Assembly (NCBI RefSeq): GCF_000332515.2
Contig: NZ_AOGZ02000001.1
Span: 126,501 to 190,500, forward strand
DNA length: 64,000 nt
Direction: 5' to 3'
Source of the DNA: Leptospira wolbachii serovar Codice str. CDC
GTDB taxonomy: Bacteria; Spirochaetota; Leptospiria; Leptospirales; Leptospiraceae
Numbering within the stretch: position 1 is the stretch's first letter; each line of letters begins with the position of its first letter. Below the pieces are notes generated by a model. It saw nothing but the letters and a program-made list of their open reading frames with translations, had not been told where the DNA came from and did no database searches. A program made the position numbers and the translations under genes. This document shows, piece after piece, positions 1-8,875 of the stretch.

Positions 1-62
1 TATAACGAAAGTGCATGGTTGTAGTGAACCAATACAGCCTTCATTTTATCACTAACGATCAT
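1..62 (-). CDS. 5' end of an unidentified gene downstream of acpS (runs off the window)
   Basis: An ATG at 62-60 overlaps the acpS stop codon (ATGA arrangement), which suggests translational coupling. About 20 residues are visible, beginning MIVSDKMKAVLVHYNHA, and the frame is still open at base 1. A second in-frame ATG lies six codons later (44-42). No family can be recognised from so little sequence. It would be the last visible gene of the minus-strand operon that begins near 8192. Confidence 0.45.
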   Translation of the reverse strand, partial: MIVSDKMKAVLVHYNHALSL

Positions 63-442
63 AGGGGCTCCTTATAGAAAATGACAACAGCTGTTGCGTA
101 ATGGTCAGCATGGCTGATGGATACGGAACTCTTGGTAAATCCTTTCTCTCGGAAAAACTTCTCAGTTTTCCCATGGATGACTAGCGTTTTTTTACCAAAA
201 TTTGTGCCCGCCAGTTCAATCTCACGCATATCTGCCACTTCCCCCGGATTTAGGTTTAGGGCCTTAATTACGGCTTCTTTGCAGGCAAACCTGCCAGCAA
301 GAAAAGGAACGGGATCTTTGTGTTTGTGGCAGTATTCTACTTCCTCGTCTGTAAAAACCCGTTTCAGGAAGCGATCCCCATGTTTTTTTAGGAGTTCACG
401 AATTCTTTGGTTTTCAACGATGTCGTTTCCGACGGATAACAT
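59..442 (-). CDS. acpS: Holo-[acyl-carrier-protein] synthase AcpS
   Basis: AcpS transfers the 4'-phosphopantetheine arm of coenzyme A to a serine of apo-ACP, making the carrier active for fatty acid synthesis. The 127 residues match the usual size of the family. The two signature blocks are present: GNDIVE at residues 5-10, with the metal-binding Asp7, and FACKEAVIKA at 52-61, with the catalytic Glu56 and Lys60. It starts only 8 bases after the stop of the giant kinase gene and its own stop overlaps the next ATG, so it sits inside a minus-strand operon. That operon also encodes a FabG-like reductase and an AfsA-like protein, which fits lipid or acyl-ACP chemistry. Confidence 0.93.
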   Translation of the reverse strand: MLSVGNDIVENQRIRELLKKHGDRFLKRVFTDEEVEYCHKHKDPVPFLAGRFACKEAVIKALNLNPGEVADMREIELAGTNFGKKTLVIHGKTEKFFREKGFTKSSVSISHADHYATAVVIFYKEPL

Positions 443-450
443 AAGATGAT

Positions 451-3400
451 TTATTTTCGCCGAAGTTCTAAGAGTCGAGCAAATAAAATATTGTTTTCCT
501 TATGGTAAGGGCGTCTGAGTTGCACTCTTTCGGAATAATCGAAAGCCGCAGAAAAATCTCCATTTTCAAACAGCGCTTCTGCAATATAAAAGAGTGTTAG
601 GCTGTCTGATGGATTCTTCTGGACATAGTTTACAGCAAATTCCAATGGGAACACCGACATTCGGTGTTCTGTATACAGATAGATTTTTTGAACTGAAAGT
701 GGTGCATCATGGATTGAATCAAAATGGCCGGATATCATACGTTCTACTTCTGTCCATTTTTTCTGTTTGTACAGTGTAAGTGCTCGGAGGTAAACAAAAT
801 GTTTTGGGTGATTGGCTGGAACATGAACGGGTGAGCCCTCTCCTGTATACTCCACTCGAATTAACGACAAATCATCTATCAATTCGCCATGGCTTTTGAT
901 CGCATCCCGAATGGATTCTAAGTCACCTTGGCCTTCCAATGTAGTTTTAAGAAATAATTCATCGTCTTCATTGACCTCCATTTCAATCTCGGAGCCAATC
1001 AAAATATCATCACGTCCATCTGATCCAATTAATAATACATCTCCCTTCTCAAGTTGGAAGGTATTAATCTGCAGAGCTTTTTTAGATGCCAAAAGGCCCA
1101 ACTTCGCACAAACATAGTTATGCGGCAAAAAGAAGGTATGATACTTTCTGTAAATCACTGGCCTGGGATGTTCTGCATTTAAAAAATAAAAGAATCCAGT
1201 TTCATCATCGATCAAACAAAGAAACATAGAGATAAGCATAGAGCCATCAAAAGTGACAAGAGTGTTGTGCAATTCAATGTAAGCATTGCTGACCCATTTT
1301 TCAGGAGTTATATCTCGCACTTCATCCGACTGGCCATTTCTTTTGATGATAGCTTCAAATACAGATCCAATGACAAGAGCGCCACTTGCTCCTTGCATTG
1401 ACTTACCCATAGCATCACCATTTAAAACGACAATATACTTTTTATTTTGTAGCAGAATAGGCGAAGACACACACAAATCGCCACCAATTTCAGAATTCCA
1501 TTGTTTGTATGAAAACTTTTTCTTTTGTTCCGTAAGAAACCGAATATTCATATTCGACGATGTAGCAAGGTTTTGTGTTAAAGGCTCAATTAGAAGTGAA
1601 GCTAGGAAATAATCTCCATCTTGTTGTTCCTTAAGGCCCTTAACTTCCGTTAAAGCAAAGTTCAATTCCTTCGTTCGTTCATCCACTTTTTGTTCCAAAT
1701 TGGTATACAAAAGAGAGTTTTCAATGGAAACCGCAATTTGTGAAGATAGAATTTTCAGAATTTCCACACGCCCAGGGGTGAAGGCATCTGTTGTTAGGTT
1801 GTTTTCTAAATAAACAATACCAACAACTGTCCCGTGACTTAGAATCGGATAACAAAGAAGAGATTTAGGAAGAGTTGATTTAACATAAGGGTCGTTTTTA
1901 AAATCGCCCTCTCTGGCTGCATCCCCACAAATCACAACAAGCCCGGTCCTAACCACATAACCGATGATTTGTGAAGGAATTTTATTTTGATTCACATAAG
2001 CTACTGGCTGAAGAAAATCGATATCAAATGGCGATTCTGCATAGACGGAAACGGATTCCTTTTCCACTTCCGATTCCGCTAAAACTTGCCAACCAGATCC
2101 TGCTTTTAATATAAAATATCCTCTCTCGGCCCCAGCATTCTCAATCAAAATTTTCATCATTTTTTCCAAAAGACGATTGAGTTGGATCTCTCCTGAAATC
2201 GTTTGCGAAGCCTTGATAACTGTATTGATATCTAAAGTAGAGCCGACATCACCAAAAATATCTTTTGTTGTGCTAAATAAAGAAAGACTATCGGTCGAAT
2301 CTGTTCTAAAATTTCTTCCAATATATTTTTTCAAAGAAACATGATCCATTTCTAGTTGTTTTACTTTTGATAGAAAACCATACTTTCCATACCGGTAATG
2401 CGCTTCCACCAAATGTAAGTTACTATACTGCTCGAACCCTGTTTCTTTCCACATTCGAACTAAAAACTCATTTGCAAGTGCCTCTTCCAGTATATAACTT
2501 GATTCACGAGCTAAGGAAATCGCCGCTTTACATGCAATGACCGCTTGCGTTTTTTGGTTCGCCAAATATAACAATAATGCAGTAATGATATGGTGTTTAT
2601 GTCCAAAATTTTCAGGAGAACTCTTTGCCCATACCTTCATACGTTTTTCGAATCCACTTAGTCTTTTTTTAAGAGAAGATTTAGTGGTCCCCGTAGGAAA
2701 TTTGTTATCTATAATTAATGCAAAGGATACAAGAGCACCAAGGAAGACATGTTCAGGTACAAACATCATCCCAAACATAGCACCTTCTAACGAATCTAGT
2801 TTTGTTGAATATTCATAGGCCCTTTCTTTATCGCCAAGAAAGTATTCAATTCGCAACTTACATAAATAATAATCAAAAAGCGCATTGGCGTTTCCAGTAG
2901 ATAGCCATTCTGAAACAGTTTCCGTTTCCGAAAAGTATCGACCTTCCAAATTCATTGGGTCAGGAGACTCCCCTCTCATATTTTCAACTAACTGGAGGTT
3001 CAGTCGATGTACTTGATAAGCATGGTTTTGGCGCAGACTCAATAAAGAAGCATCATAACGTAGTTGACTTTTATATAAGTCTTCTAGATTTTCACGAAAT
3101 AATAAACCTTGGAAGTGGATATTATTCAATGAATATGATGAGTATTGTAAGTCTCCCGTTTCCATTCCTGCAAGGAAACTATCCCAAAATATAGACCGGC
3201 CATCTCTTGCATGATTTTTCCAAGGGGAAATCATACATGCATACATAAACAATGTTCGACAGCGAAATGCCTTTGCATCTAAAGTATCCAACAACCGAAC
3301 ACCTAACTGACCAAACTTTAGACCATCATCAAAATTTCCCAAACCCGATCCCTGAATCACGCCCATCGCGCAAAATCCGAAAGCGCTGATCTCACACAGA

Positions 3401-6165
3401 CCATATCGCAAAGTATGGTTGACTAACTTCAATACGATAACTGGGAATAAATTTGGCTCCGCTAAAAATGAAGGAGCGATACATGCATTCAAAAGACGCA
3501 TGATTGCAAGATACTTGGGATCTTCCGAAACCGGTAGATGTTCTAAACTTTCAATAGCCCTGTGACCTAATTTAAATTTAAACTTTAGAATTTCCAAGAA
3601 AGGCGACAAAGGCCCCGCTTCTTTTGGTAGCCGAACACCAACAAGCTTTAACGCTTGTTTTAAGGTTTCCAATACCTCTTTCATTTTGTTCTGCGTTACA
3701 AGCATGGAAGATTGTAACTCATAAACCAAAATTTTATCCAAATCATTTCGAACAAAACTTAGTATATAATTAAAACTCTTCTCCGCTGCTTCAAAATTTT
3801 TTGAAAGATAGGCCGATCTTGCATAAGCCAAATGGAGTTTTAATGTATTTTCGTAATCGGACTTCCATTCATCGTCTGTCATGAGTCCTGACATCCGATC
3901 AAAAAATGTAAATGCAGCATCGTAAGCAGATGAATTTAAAGCTTTAAAACCTGCTTTTTCATTTAAGATTCGTAACTCAGCTAACTCTTCACTTCCTTTC
4001 ATTTGGGAAGCTCCCAAATTCAATTGGTTTACAATCGTAAACAAATGGTCTTCGAGTTTATATTTATACAGAATAGAGAGATATGTTTTCCCTATTTTAT
4101 AATGTAGTTTTGCCTTTTCCTCTGGTAAGATAATTTTATAAATTGCTTCTCGAATTTTATCGTGGGTGAAATTTGCATCCTCCATCCCGAGAATCAAAAA
4201 TTCCTCATTGGCGAGGGCCACCAAATCCATGGATGCTTTATGAAATGGCCTCTCGGCAATCGTTGCATATATATCGTGCCGAAACCAGTTCCCGATACAT
4301 GCAGTCAATTTCAGTGCATCGATTAACTCCTCAGATTGAAGATTGATTTTATCAATGATTAAATCGATGACATTATCAGAGATATTAACTGAATCAATTT
4401 TATCTTTATCCCAAGACCAATGATCTTCAGCAAAATAGATATAAGACCTTTCGTAAAGGTTCTTAAACATTTCATTGACGTGAAATGGATTTCCCTTTGT
4501 TTTTTTCCAAAGCACTTCTGCAATTGGTCGAATCTCCGATTCTGGAACCACTAGAGTTTCGGAAACAAGTAAAGCAACGTCTCGTTCCCGAAGTGGCTCT
4601 AATCGAATTTCAGTAATTGGCACCTGAATTTCACGTAACTCTTCCAGTAATCTAAAAAACGGATCTGTTGGAAATACTTCATTGTCACGATAAGATAAAA
4701 TAATAAAGAAATGAGAAATTTCTGGATCCGTCAGAACTTCCTTCAATAATAATATACTGGAAGAATCCGCCCATTGCATATCATCCAAAAATAAAACGAC
4801 AGGATGTTCTTTTGTACAAATGGTTCTAAGAAACTTTCGAAACACCAAGTGGAACCGATTTTCCGTTTCCAAACTATCAAGTTCTGGTGGTGCCTGCGCC
4901 TCACCTAACAGTTGCGATAACTCAGGAACAACATCAATAATTAGTTTTGCATTTACGCCAAGTGCTTCAGAAAGTATTTTTTTCCATTCTTTTACTGAAG
5001 ATTCACTTTCAGACAATAATTGCCGAACAAGTCCCTGTAATGCTAAATTGATAGCTCGGTAAGGGATCGATTTTTTATATAAATCAAATTTTCCGGAAGT
5101 AAAGTAAGCCTTTTCTCTTGTAACTGGTTTTTGAATTTCATTGATAAGAGCCGATTTACCAATCCCAGAACGTCCAGAGATAAGAAAGATTTCAATCCTA
5201 CCTTCCGTGGCATCTAGAAATTTTTCTTCAAAAACTTGAAGTTGAGTTTCTCTTCCATATAATTTTTTGGGAATTTGAAATCTGGATGATTTATCATTTT
5301 TTGCTAGTTCCATTTGGAACTGATCCAAAGAATCACGTCCATTTTCCAAAAGAACAGATTGGATTGCAGAAAGATCGGAAAGTAATCCAGTTGCTGTTTG
5401 ATAACGATCTTCTGGATTTTTTTCCAGAAGTTTCATGATCAAATCAGAGACTATCTTTGGAGCGCCACTTCTTTCCTTAGGTGAAAGAGGGGTTTTTGCA
5501 AGATGAGCATGCACCATTTCCAGACTATCAGTATATAAAAATGGTAAGTCTCCCGTGATTAACTGGTATAAGGTGACGCCAAACGAATAAAAATCGGTTC
5601 TATAATCAACCGTGCGATTCATTCGACCAGTTTGCTCTGGGGAAATATGTGCAAGGGTTCCGGTAAGGTTCTGATTCATCGGAAGATAAAAACTTCGATG
5701 GGTCAAAAGAGTTGCCGAACCAAAATCGATAACCTTTAATGCACCAGTATCTGGATTATAAATTATATTTTGAGCCTTGATATCATTATGAACAATTTTT
5801 GCTTTATGAATATCAGCAAGGGCACGACAGACCTCAATAGCAATATTCAAAAAAGTGGCTATATTACTATACTTTCCACTTAGCTGTAGTTTGGCGAGAT
5901 CGGTATAAGCAACATTTGGGAAAATGATTGCAACAGTGTTCTGGTAGGATTCTAATTCCAAAGGCCGAAGCGTGTAGATAGAATCAATTGAGCGGAGTAT
6001 CTCAAACTCATTTTTAAAACGAGTGATTTCATGGTTATCTGGATAATCACGATTTAATAATTTGATTACCACGGGGCTGCCAGACGCAGATTCCCCTGCA
6101 TAAACAGAACTTCTTTTACCTAAATGAAGTTCCTTGATCGCTTTATATTTTCCTACAGTGAACAA
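451..6165 (-). CDS. Giant Ser/Thr kinase - AAA ATPase - GAF - SpoIIE phosphatase signalling protein
   Basis: This is a 1,904-residue cytoplasmic multidomain regulator. Residues 1-270 form a protein kinase: Lys35 in VVIK, an HND catalytic triplet at 126-128 followed by IKAQN, and DFG at 147-149. The glycine-rich loop is degenerate. A STAND/AAA ATPase follows, with Walker A GRSGIGKS at 331-338 and Walker B LFLDDMQWAD around 458-467. A long helical, TPR-like middle leads to a GAF domain near 1320-1490. After a short coiled coil comes a SpoIIE/PP2C phosphatase near 1540-1760 (GGD, then NGDAMGKSMQGA), and a TPR-like tail. The architecture resembles cyanobacterial kinase/ATPase/GAF/histidine-kinase proteins, with the output replaced by a phosphatase. 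The start is TTG, with AAGGAAA just upstream. It lies 9 bases after the SDR gene. Confidence 0.88.
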   Translation of the reverse strand: MFTVGKYKAIKELHLGKRSSVYAGESASGSPVVIKLLNRDYPDNHEITRFKNEFEILRSIDSIYTLRPLELESYQNTVAIIFPNVAYTDLAKLQLSGKYSNIATFLNIAIEVCRALADIHKAKIVHNDIKAQNIIYNPDTGALKVIDFGSATLLTHRSFYLPMNQNLTGTLAHISPEQTGRMNRTVDYRTDFYSFGVTLYQLITGDLPFLYTDSLEMVHAHLAKTPLSPKERSGAPKIVSDLIMKLLEKNPEDRYQTATGLLSDLSAIQSVLLENGRDSLDQFQMELAKNDKSSRFQIPKKLYGRETQLQVFEEKFLDATEGRIEIFLISGRSGIGKSALINEIQKPVTREKAYFTSGKFDLYKKSIPYRAINLALQGLVRQLLSESESSVKEWKKILSEALGVNAKLIIDVVPELSQLLGEAQAPPELDSLETENRFHLVFRKFLRTICTKEHPVVLFLDDMQWADSSSILLLKEVLTDPEISHFFIILSYRDNEVFPTDPFFRLLEELREIQVPITEIRLEPLRERDVALLVSETLVVPESEIRPIAEVLWKKTKGNPFHVNEMFKNLYERSYIYFAEDHWSWDKDKIDSVNISDNVIDLIIDKINLQSEELIDALKLTACIGNWFRHDIYATIAERPFHKASMDLVALANEEFLILGMEDANFTHDKIREAIYKIILPEEKAKLHYKIGKTYLSILYKYKLEDHLFTIVNQLNLGASQMKGSEELAELRILNEKAGFKALNSSAYDAAFTFFDRMSGLMTDDEWKSDYENTLKLHLAYARSAYLSKNFEAAEKSFNYILSFVRNDLDKILVYELQSSMLVTQNKMKEVLETLKQALKLVGVRLPKEAGPLSPFLEILKFKFKLGHRAIESLEHLPVSEDPKYLAIMRLLNACIAPSFLAEPNLFPVIVLKLVNHTLRYGLCEISAFGFCAMGVIQGSGLGNFDDGLKFGQLGVRLLDTLDAKAFRCRTLFMYACMISPWKNHARDGRSIFWDSFLAGMETGDLQYSSYSLNNIHFQGLLFRENLEDLYKSQLRYDASLLSLRQNHAYQVHRLNLQLVENMRGESPDPMNLEGRYFSETETVSEWLSTGNANALFDYYLCKLRIEYFLGDKERAYEYSTKLDSLEGAMFGMMFVPEHVFLGALVSFALIIDNKFPTGTTKSSLKKRLSGFEKRMKVWAKSSPENFGHKHHIITALLLYLANQKTQAVIACKAAISLARESSYILEEALANEFLVRMWKETGFEQYSNLHLVEAHYRYGKYGFLSKVKQLEMDHVSLKKYIGRNFRTDSTDSLSLFSTTKDIFGDVGSTLDINTVIKASQTISGEIQLNRLLEKMMKILIENAGAERGYFILKAGSGWQVLAESEVEKESVSVYAESPFDIDFLQPVAYVNQNKIPSQIIGYVVRTGLVVICGDAAREGDFKNDPYVKSTLPKSLLCYPILSHGTVVGIVYLENNLTTDAFTPGRVEILKILSSQIAVSIENSLLYTNLEQKVDERTKELNFALTEVKGLKEQQDGDYFLASLLIEPLTQNLATSSNMNIRFLTEQKKKFSYKQWNSEIGGDLCVSSPILLQNKKYIVVLNGDAMGKSMQGASGALVIGSVFEAIIKRNGQSDEVRDITPEKWVSNAYIELHNTLVTFDGSMLISMFLCLIDDETGFFYFLNAEHPRPVIYRKYHTFFLPHNYVCAKLGLLASKKALQINTFQLEKGDVLLIGSDGRDDILIGSEIEMEVNEDDELFLKTTLEGQGDLESIRDAIKSHGELIDDLSLIRVEYTGEGSPVHVPANHPKHFVYLRALTLYKQKKWTEVERMISGHFDSIHDAPLSVQKIYLYTEHRMSVFPLEFAVNYVQKNPSDSLTLFYIAEALFENGDFSAAFDYSERVQLRRPYHKENNILFARLLELRRK

Positions 6166-6174
6166 TGGGTTTCC

Positions 6175-6939
6175 TTATCTTGCAGTTTTGCCACCGTCAA
6201 CCGGTATCACTGCTCCAGTGATAAAAGAAGCTCCATCTGTGGAAAGCCAAACACAAGTTTTCGCAACTTCTTCTGGAGTTGCCATTCTACCCAAAGCATA
6301 GGATTTCATTCTTTCCTTTTTCACTTCTTCGGGGTTTGATACATTAGCATAAAATACATCATCCATTTCTGTTTGGATCCCACCCGGACAGAGAGCCACC
6401 ACACGAATCCCAGATGATCCATATTCCAATGCGGCTGACTTGGTAAGTCCAATGATTCCATGTTTTGTCATAGAATAAGGACCTGCTTTTTCTTTTCCTC
6501 GAACACCGAGTGCCGAAGATACATTGATGATGACTCCACCTTTTCCTTGAGTTAAAAATTGTTTTAGCTCAAATTGCATAGAAAGAAAAGTTCCTTTCAA
6601 ATTTACATCCATTACAGAATCAAAAATATCTAATGGATAATCAGCCGTTGTTTTCAAAACTCCAGAGATCCCTGCATTGTTAACTGCAACGTCGATAGAA
6701 CCATATTTACTGACAATTGATTCAACAAAATTACGAACCGCTTCCGATTGTGTGACATCACAACGAACAAACATTCCGGTGCCACCTTGTTTTTCAAGAA
6801 GAGCCAAAGTCTCTTCCCCTTCTTGTTTTCGTCTGCCGCAAAATCCAACCACATAACCAGCGTTTGCAAATTCCAAAACAATAGATCTTCCGAGTCCAGA
6901 AGTTCCGCCGGTTACTAGTGCTACTTTTTTTCCACTCAT
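6175..6939 (-). CDS. Short-chain dehydrogenase/reductase, FabG-like
   Basis: A 254-residue classical SDR that should use NAD(P)H to reduce a ketone or oxidise an alcohol. The Rossmann motif TGGTSGLG is at residues 10-17, NNAG at 87-90, the catalytic Ser at 141-142, and the YxxxK pair at Tyr155/Lys159. The C-terminal VDGG motif is typical of the FabG-like subgroup. Its ATG overlaps the stop codon of the upstream AfsA-PilZ gene by four bases, so the two are very probably co-translated. Its substrate cannot be read from the sequence. A beta-ketoacyl or butenolide-like product of the neighbour is one possibility, because A-factor synthesis in Streptomyces also needs a reductase after AfsA. Confidence 0.85.
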   Translation of the reverse strand: MSGKKVALVTGGTSGLGRSIVLEFANAGYVVGFCGRRKQEGEETLALLEKQGGTGMFVRCDVTQSEAVRNFVESIVSKYGSIDVAVNNAGISGVLKTTADYPLDIFDSVMDVNLKGTFLSMQFELKQFLTQGKGGVIINVSSALGVRGKEKAGPYSMTKHGIIGLTKSAALEYGSSGIRVVALCPGGIQTEMDDVFYANVSNPEEVKKERMKSYALGRMATPEEVAKTCVWLSTDGASFITGAVIPVDGGKTAR

Positions 6940-8192
6940 TGGATTTCCCTTTCTTCGATCAAACGTCCGTAACGATTGATTGCTTCCTTTACATTTGCAC
7001 GGTCTAGTTCGGAAATCGACTCAAAACGAAATCCGGCAAAGAAGGTGTCCTCATTATTATCGTCTTCTTTGACCCATAATAAAATACAAGTTCCATGAAC
7101 AAAACCGACAATATCAAAATGCATAAAAAATTCGAGTTGTTGGCTGTGGGCCAAATCACCAGGAAGGATCCCTGAGCAGCGCACCATAAACCCTGAACTC
7201 GAGATATTTTCAATGGTGGAGGCAATATTCCGGCCATTTTCCCTAACAGAAATATTGTTCTTAAACTGATCTAAAATGCGAAACCTTGGATCAATTTCAT
7301 ACACTTCTTCCTGCGTGCTTTTTAAGCGTTTATACACTTTTAAAGGCAAGATACTCGCAGCCATCTCAATTTTCGTAATCTCTTGATTTTCCTGATACGC
7401 TGTAATTTCGAGTTTTGAGTAGTTCCAATAACCTGATTTACTGTTTTTGGTTTCAATGGCTTTGGCTCGCAATTTAATCGGCATATTCATCTTGGCATAT
7501 TGAAAAAATTCAGAGTTTAAATATAACAATAAAAAGGTGACACCTTCAAACGGGACTTTTCCATATAAATGGTTACAAGCAATTCCAAATTGCCTAGCTG
7601 CCTCCACAATTTGCATTCCAGAAATATGTTTTAGATTGGGTGGAGAAAAAAACTTATGGTCTGCGGGAACATATAGGTTCGCAAAAAAAGTATCTTTTTT
7701 TGGAATCTCCTCAATTGGCTCGAAGATTGCAGAGATCTTTGACTTCTCTACATTGCCAACATAATAGTCCCGACGTTTGATGATCTGGAGGATTCGAATC
7801 TCATCTGATTCGGTGACTTTATCATTTAAAACATACTGCTGTAATTCTGTATCAAAATGATAGAAGGTACTAATGAAATCTTTCTGTGTCTCATCAATCC
7901 CTGCTTCCTCTAAAATTCTTTCCGCAGATTCTTTACGAATACGATAGGGAATTGTTTTAAGCTGGTAATAATTCCCACTAGTATCTTGCCTTTTTGCATA
8001 GTATTGTAGCAAAAAGTCAGTTTCTTCTTTGTTCAGCTTAGGAAAGACATGTTCTTCCATGACAACAGTTGTTATCATCCGAGGAAGTGCTCTTCGTATG
8101 TTTGAAACAAAACTGTCGTCTTGGTAATACGTTCTTGTGTATCGTTTGTCTAGAGGCAATACTGCGGGGAGTTCTTCTTTTTCAAAAACCAT
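6936..8192 (-). CDS. AfsA-like hotdog domain fused to a PilZ domain
   Basis: About 418 residues from the ATG at 8192; an in-frame TTG lies four codons upstream. Near residues 160-285 is a stretch resembling the A-factor synthase (AfsA) hotdog repeat: DHKFFSPP (His179), then MQIVEAARQFG, with the conserved Glu197 and Arg200-Gln201, then VPFEGVTFLLLYLN. Residues ~314-410 look like PilZ, a c-di-GMP-binding domain, with RENGR (Arg317, Arg321) and NISSSG (Asn329-Gly334) matching the RxxxR and (D/N)xSxxG motifs. The first 150 residues match nothing I know. AfsA enzymes join a beta-ketoacyl group to dihydroxyacetone phosphate; whether this one is catalytic is unknown. It is the first gene of the operon and overlaps the SDR gene by four bases. 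Confidence 0.68.
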   Translation of the reverse strand: MVFEKEELPAVLPLDKRYTRTYYQDDSFVSNIRRALPRMITTVVMEEHVFPKLNKEETDFLLQYYAKRQDTSGNYYQLKTIPYRIRKESAERILEEAGIDETQKDFISTFYHFDTELQQYVLNDKVTESDEIRILQIIKRRDYYVGNVEKSKISAIFEPIEEIPKKDTFFANLYVPADHKFFSPPNLKHISGMQIVEAARQFGIACNHLYGKVPFEGVTFLLLYLNSEFFQYAKMNMPIKLRAKAIETKNSKSGYWNYSKLEITAYQENQEITKIEMAASILPLKVYKRLKSTQEEVYEIDPRFRILDQFKNNISVRENGRNIASTIENISSSGFMVRCSGILPGDLAHSQQLEFFMHFDIVGFVHGTCILLWVKEDDNNEDTFFAGFRFESISELDRANVKEAINRYGRLIEEREIQ

Positions 8193-8297
8193 TATATGTA
8201 TCAACCGGAAATCTACTTTAGGATTAGTCCGTAGATTCCGATAGGATACAATTCAGCGCAACTAATTTAACAACGATTTGACAAATTTATGCCAGAT

Positions 8298-8729
8298 TCA
8301 CCTAACTACCGTTACTGAGCAAGGTGCATAATGTACAACACGATCAGACACGCTACCCATAATAAATCTTCCAAGAATCCCATGCCCTCTGCTTCCGATC
8401 ACAATCAAATCTGCTTTTTCTTTTTCGGCAAGTTTGCATATTTCTTCCGCAGGATATCCTTCTATTACAACACGTTCCCATTTCACAGAGGTTTCATCCA
8501 AAATAGGATGTATTTTTTCAAAACGTTGCTCAGAGATCCACTTCACTCGATCTTTTCCTGCCGGAGCCGCATCATAATAACCAGGCAAAGGACCGAAATC
8601 CTCGACCACTTCCACGACATAACATTTTGCATTACTTGCTTTTGCAATTGCCAAACCAAATTCCAGCGCTTTGGCAGAACTCGGTGAACCATCGATTGGG
8701 ATGATCAGCTTTTGAATCAATTTTTCCAT
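8298..8729 (-). CDS. Universal stress protein, UspA family
   Basis: A single-domain 143-residue Usp protein. It begins with the typical [17 protein letters not shown] strand-loop-helix, including the Asp that contacts the nucleotide, and ends with [18 protein letters not shown], the glycine-rich ATP-binding pattern, followed by CSVTVVR. These proteins bind ATP or AMP in the cytoplasm and help cells survive stress, but their precise targets are mostly unknown. It appears to be transcribed alone: a terminator separates it from the pot operon upstream, and about 100 bases separate it from the AfsA-PilZ gene downstream. Confidence 0.92.
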   Translation of the reverse strand: MEKLIQKLIIPIDGSPSSAKALEFGLAIAKASNAKCYVVEVVEDFGPLPGYYDAAPAGKDRVKWISEQRFEKIHPILDETSVKWERVVIEGYPAEEICKLAEKEKADLIVIGSRGHGILGRFIMGSVSDRVVHYAPCSVTVVR

Positions 8730-8774
8730 TCTAGAAGTCTACCACCTTCTAGGATTTGGGAAAGTGAAATTCCG

Positions 8775-8788
8775 TTGATAATTGTCAA
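8775..8788. promoter_or_regulatory. Near-palindrome upstream of the universal stress gene
   Basis: TTGATAATTGTCAA is an almost perfect 14-base palindrome. It sits about 46 bases upstream of the uspA-family start codon, in the 130-base gap after potC. It could be an operator or part of the promoter. Only its symmetry and position support this. Confidence 0.25.
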
Positions 8789-8850
8789 AAATTACAAAAC
8801 TGTAACAGTCTCTAAATTGGATCAAGAGAAGTATAAAAAGATCCAAAAAT

Positions 8851-8875
8851 GGGTGGGGTTTATTTTTTCCCACCC
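8851..8875 (-). terminator. Intrinsic terminator of the pot operon, overlapping the potC stop codon
   Basis: On the minus strand GGGTGGG and CCCACCC form a 7-base GC stem around an 11-base A/T loop, followed by ATTTTT. The left arm is made of the last potC codons and the TAA lies in the loop, so the terminator overlaps the end of the coding sequence. Confidence 0.75.
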
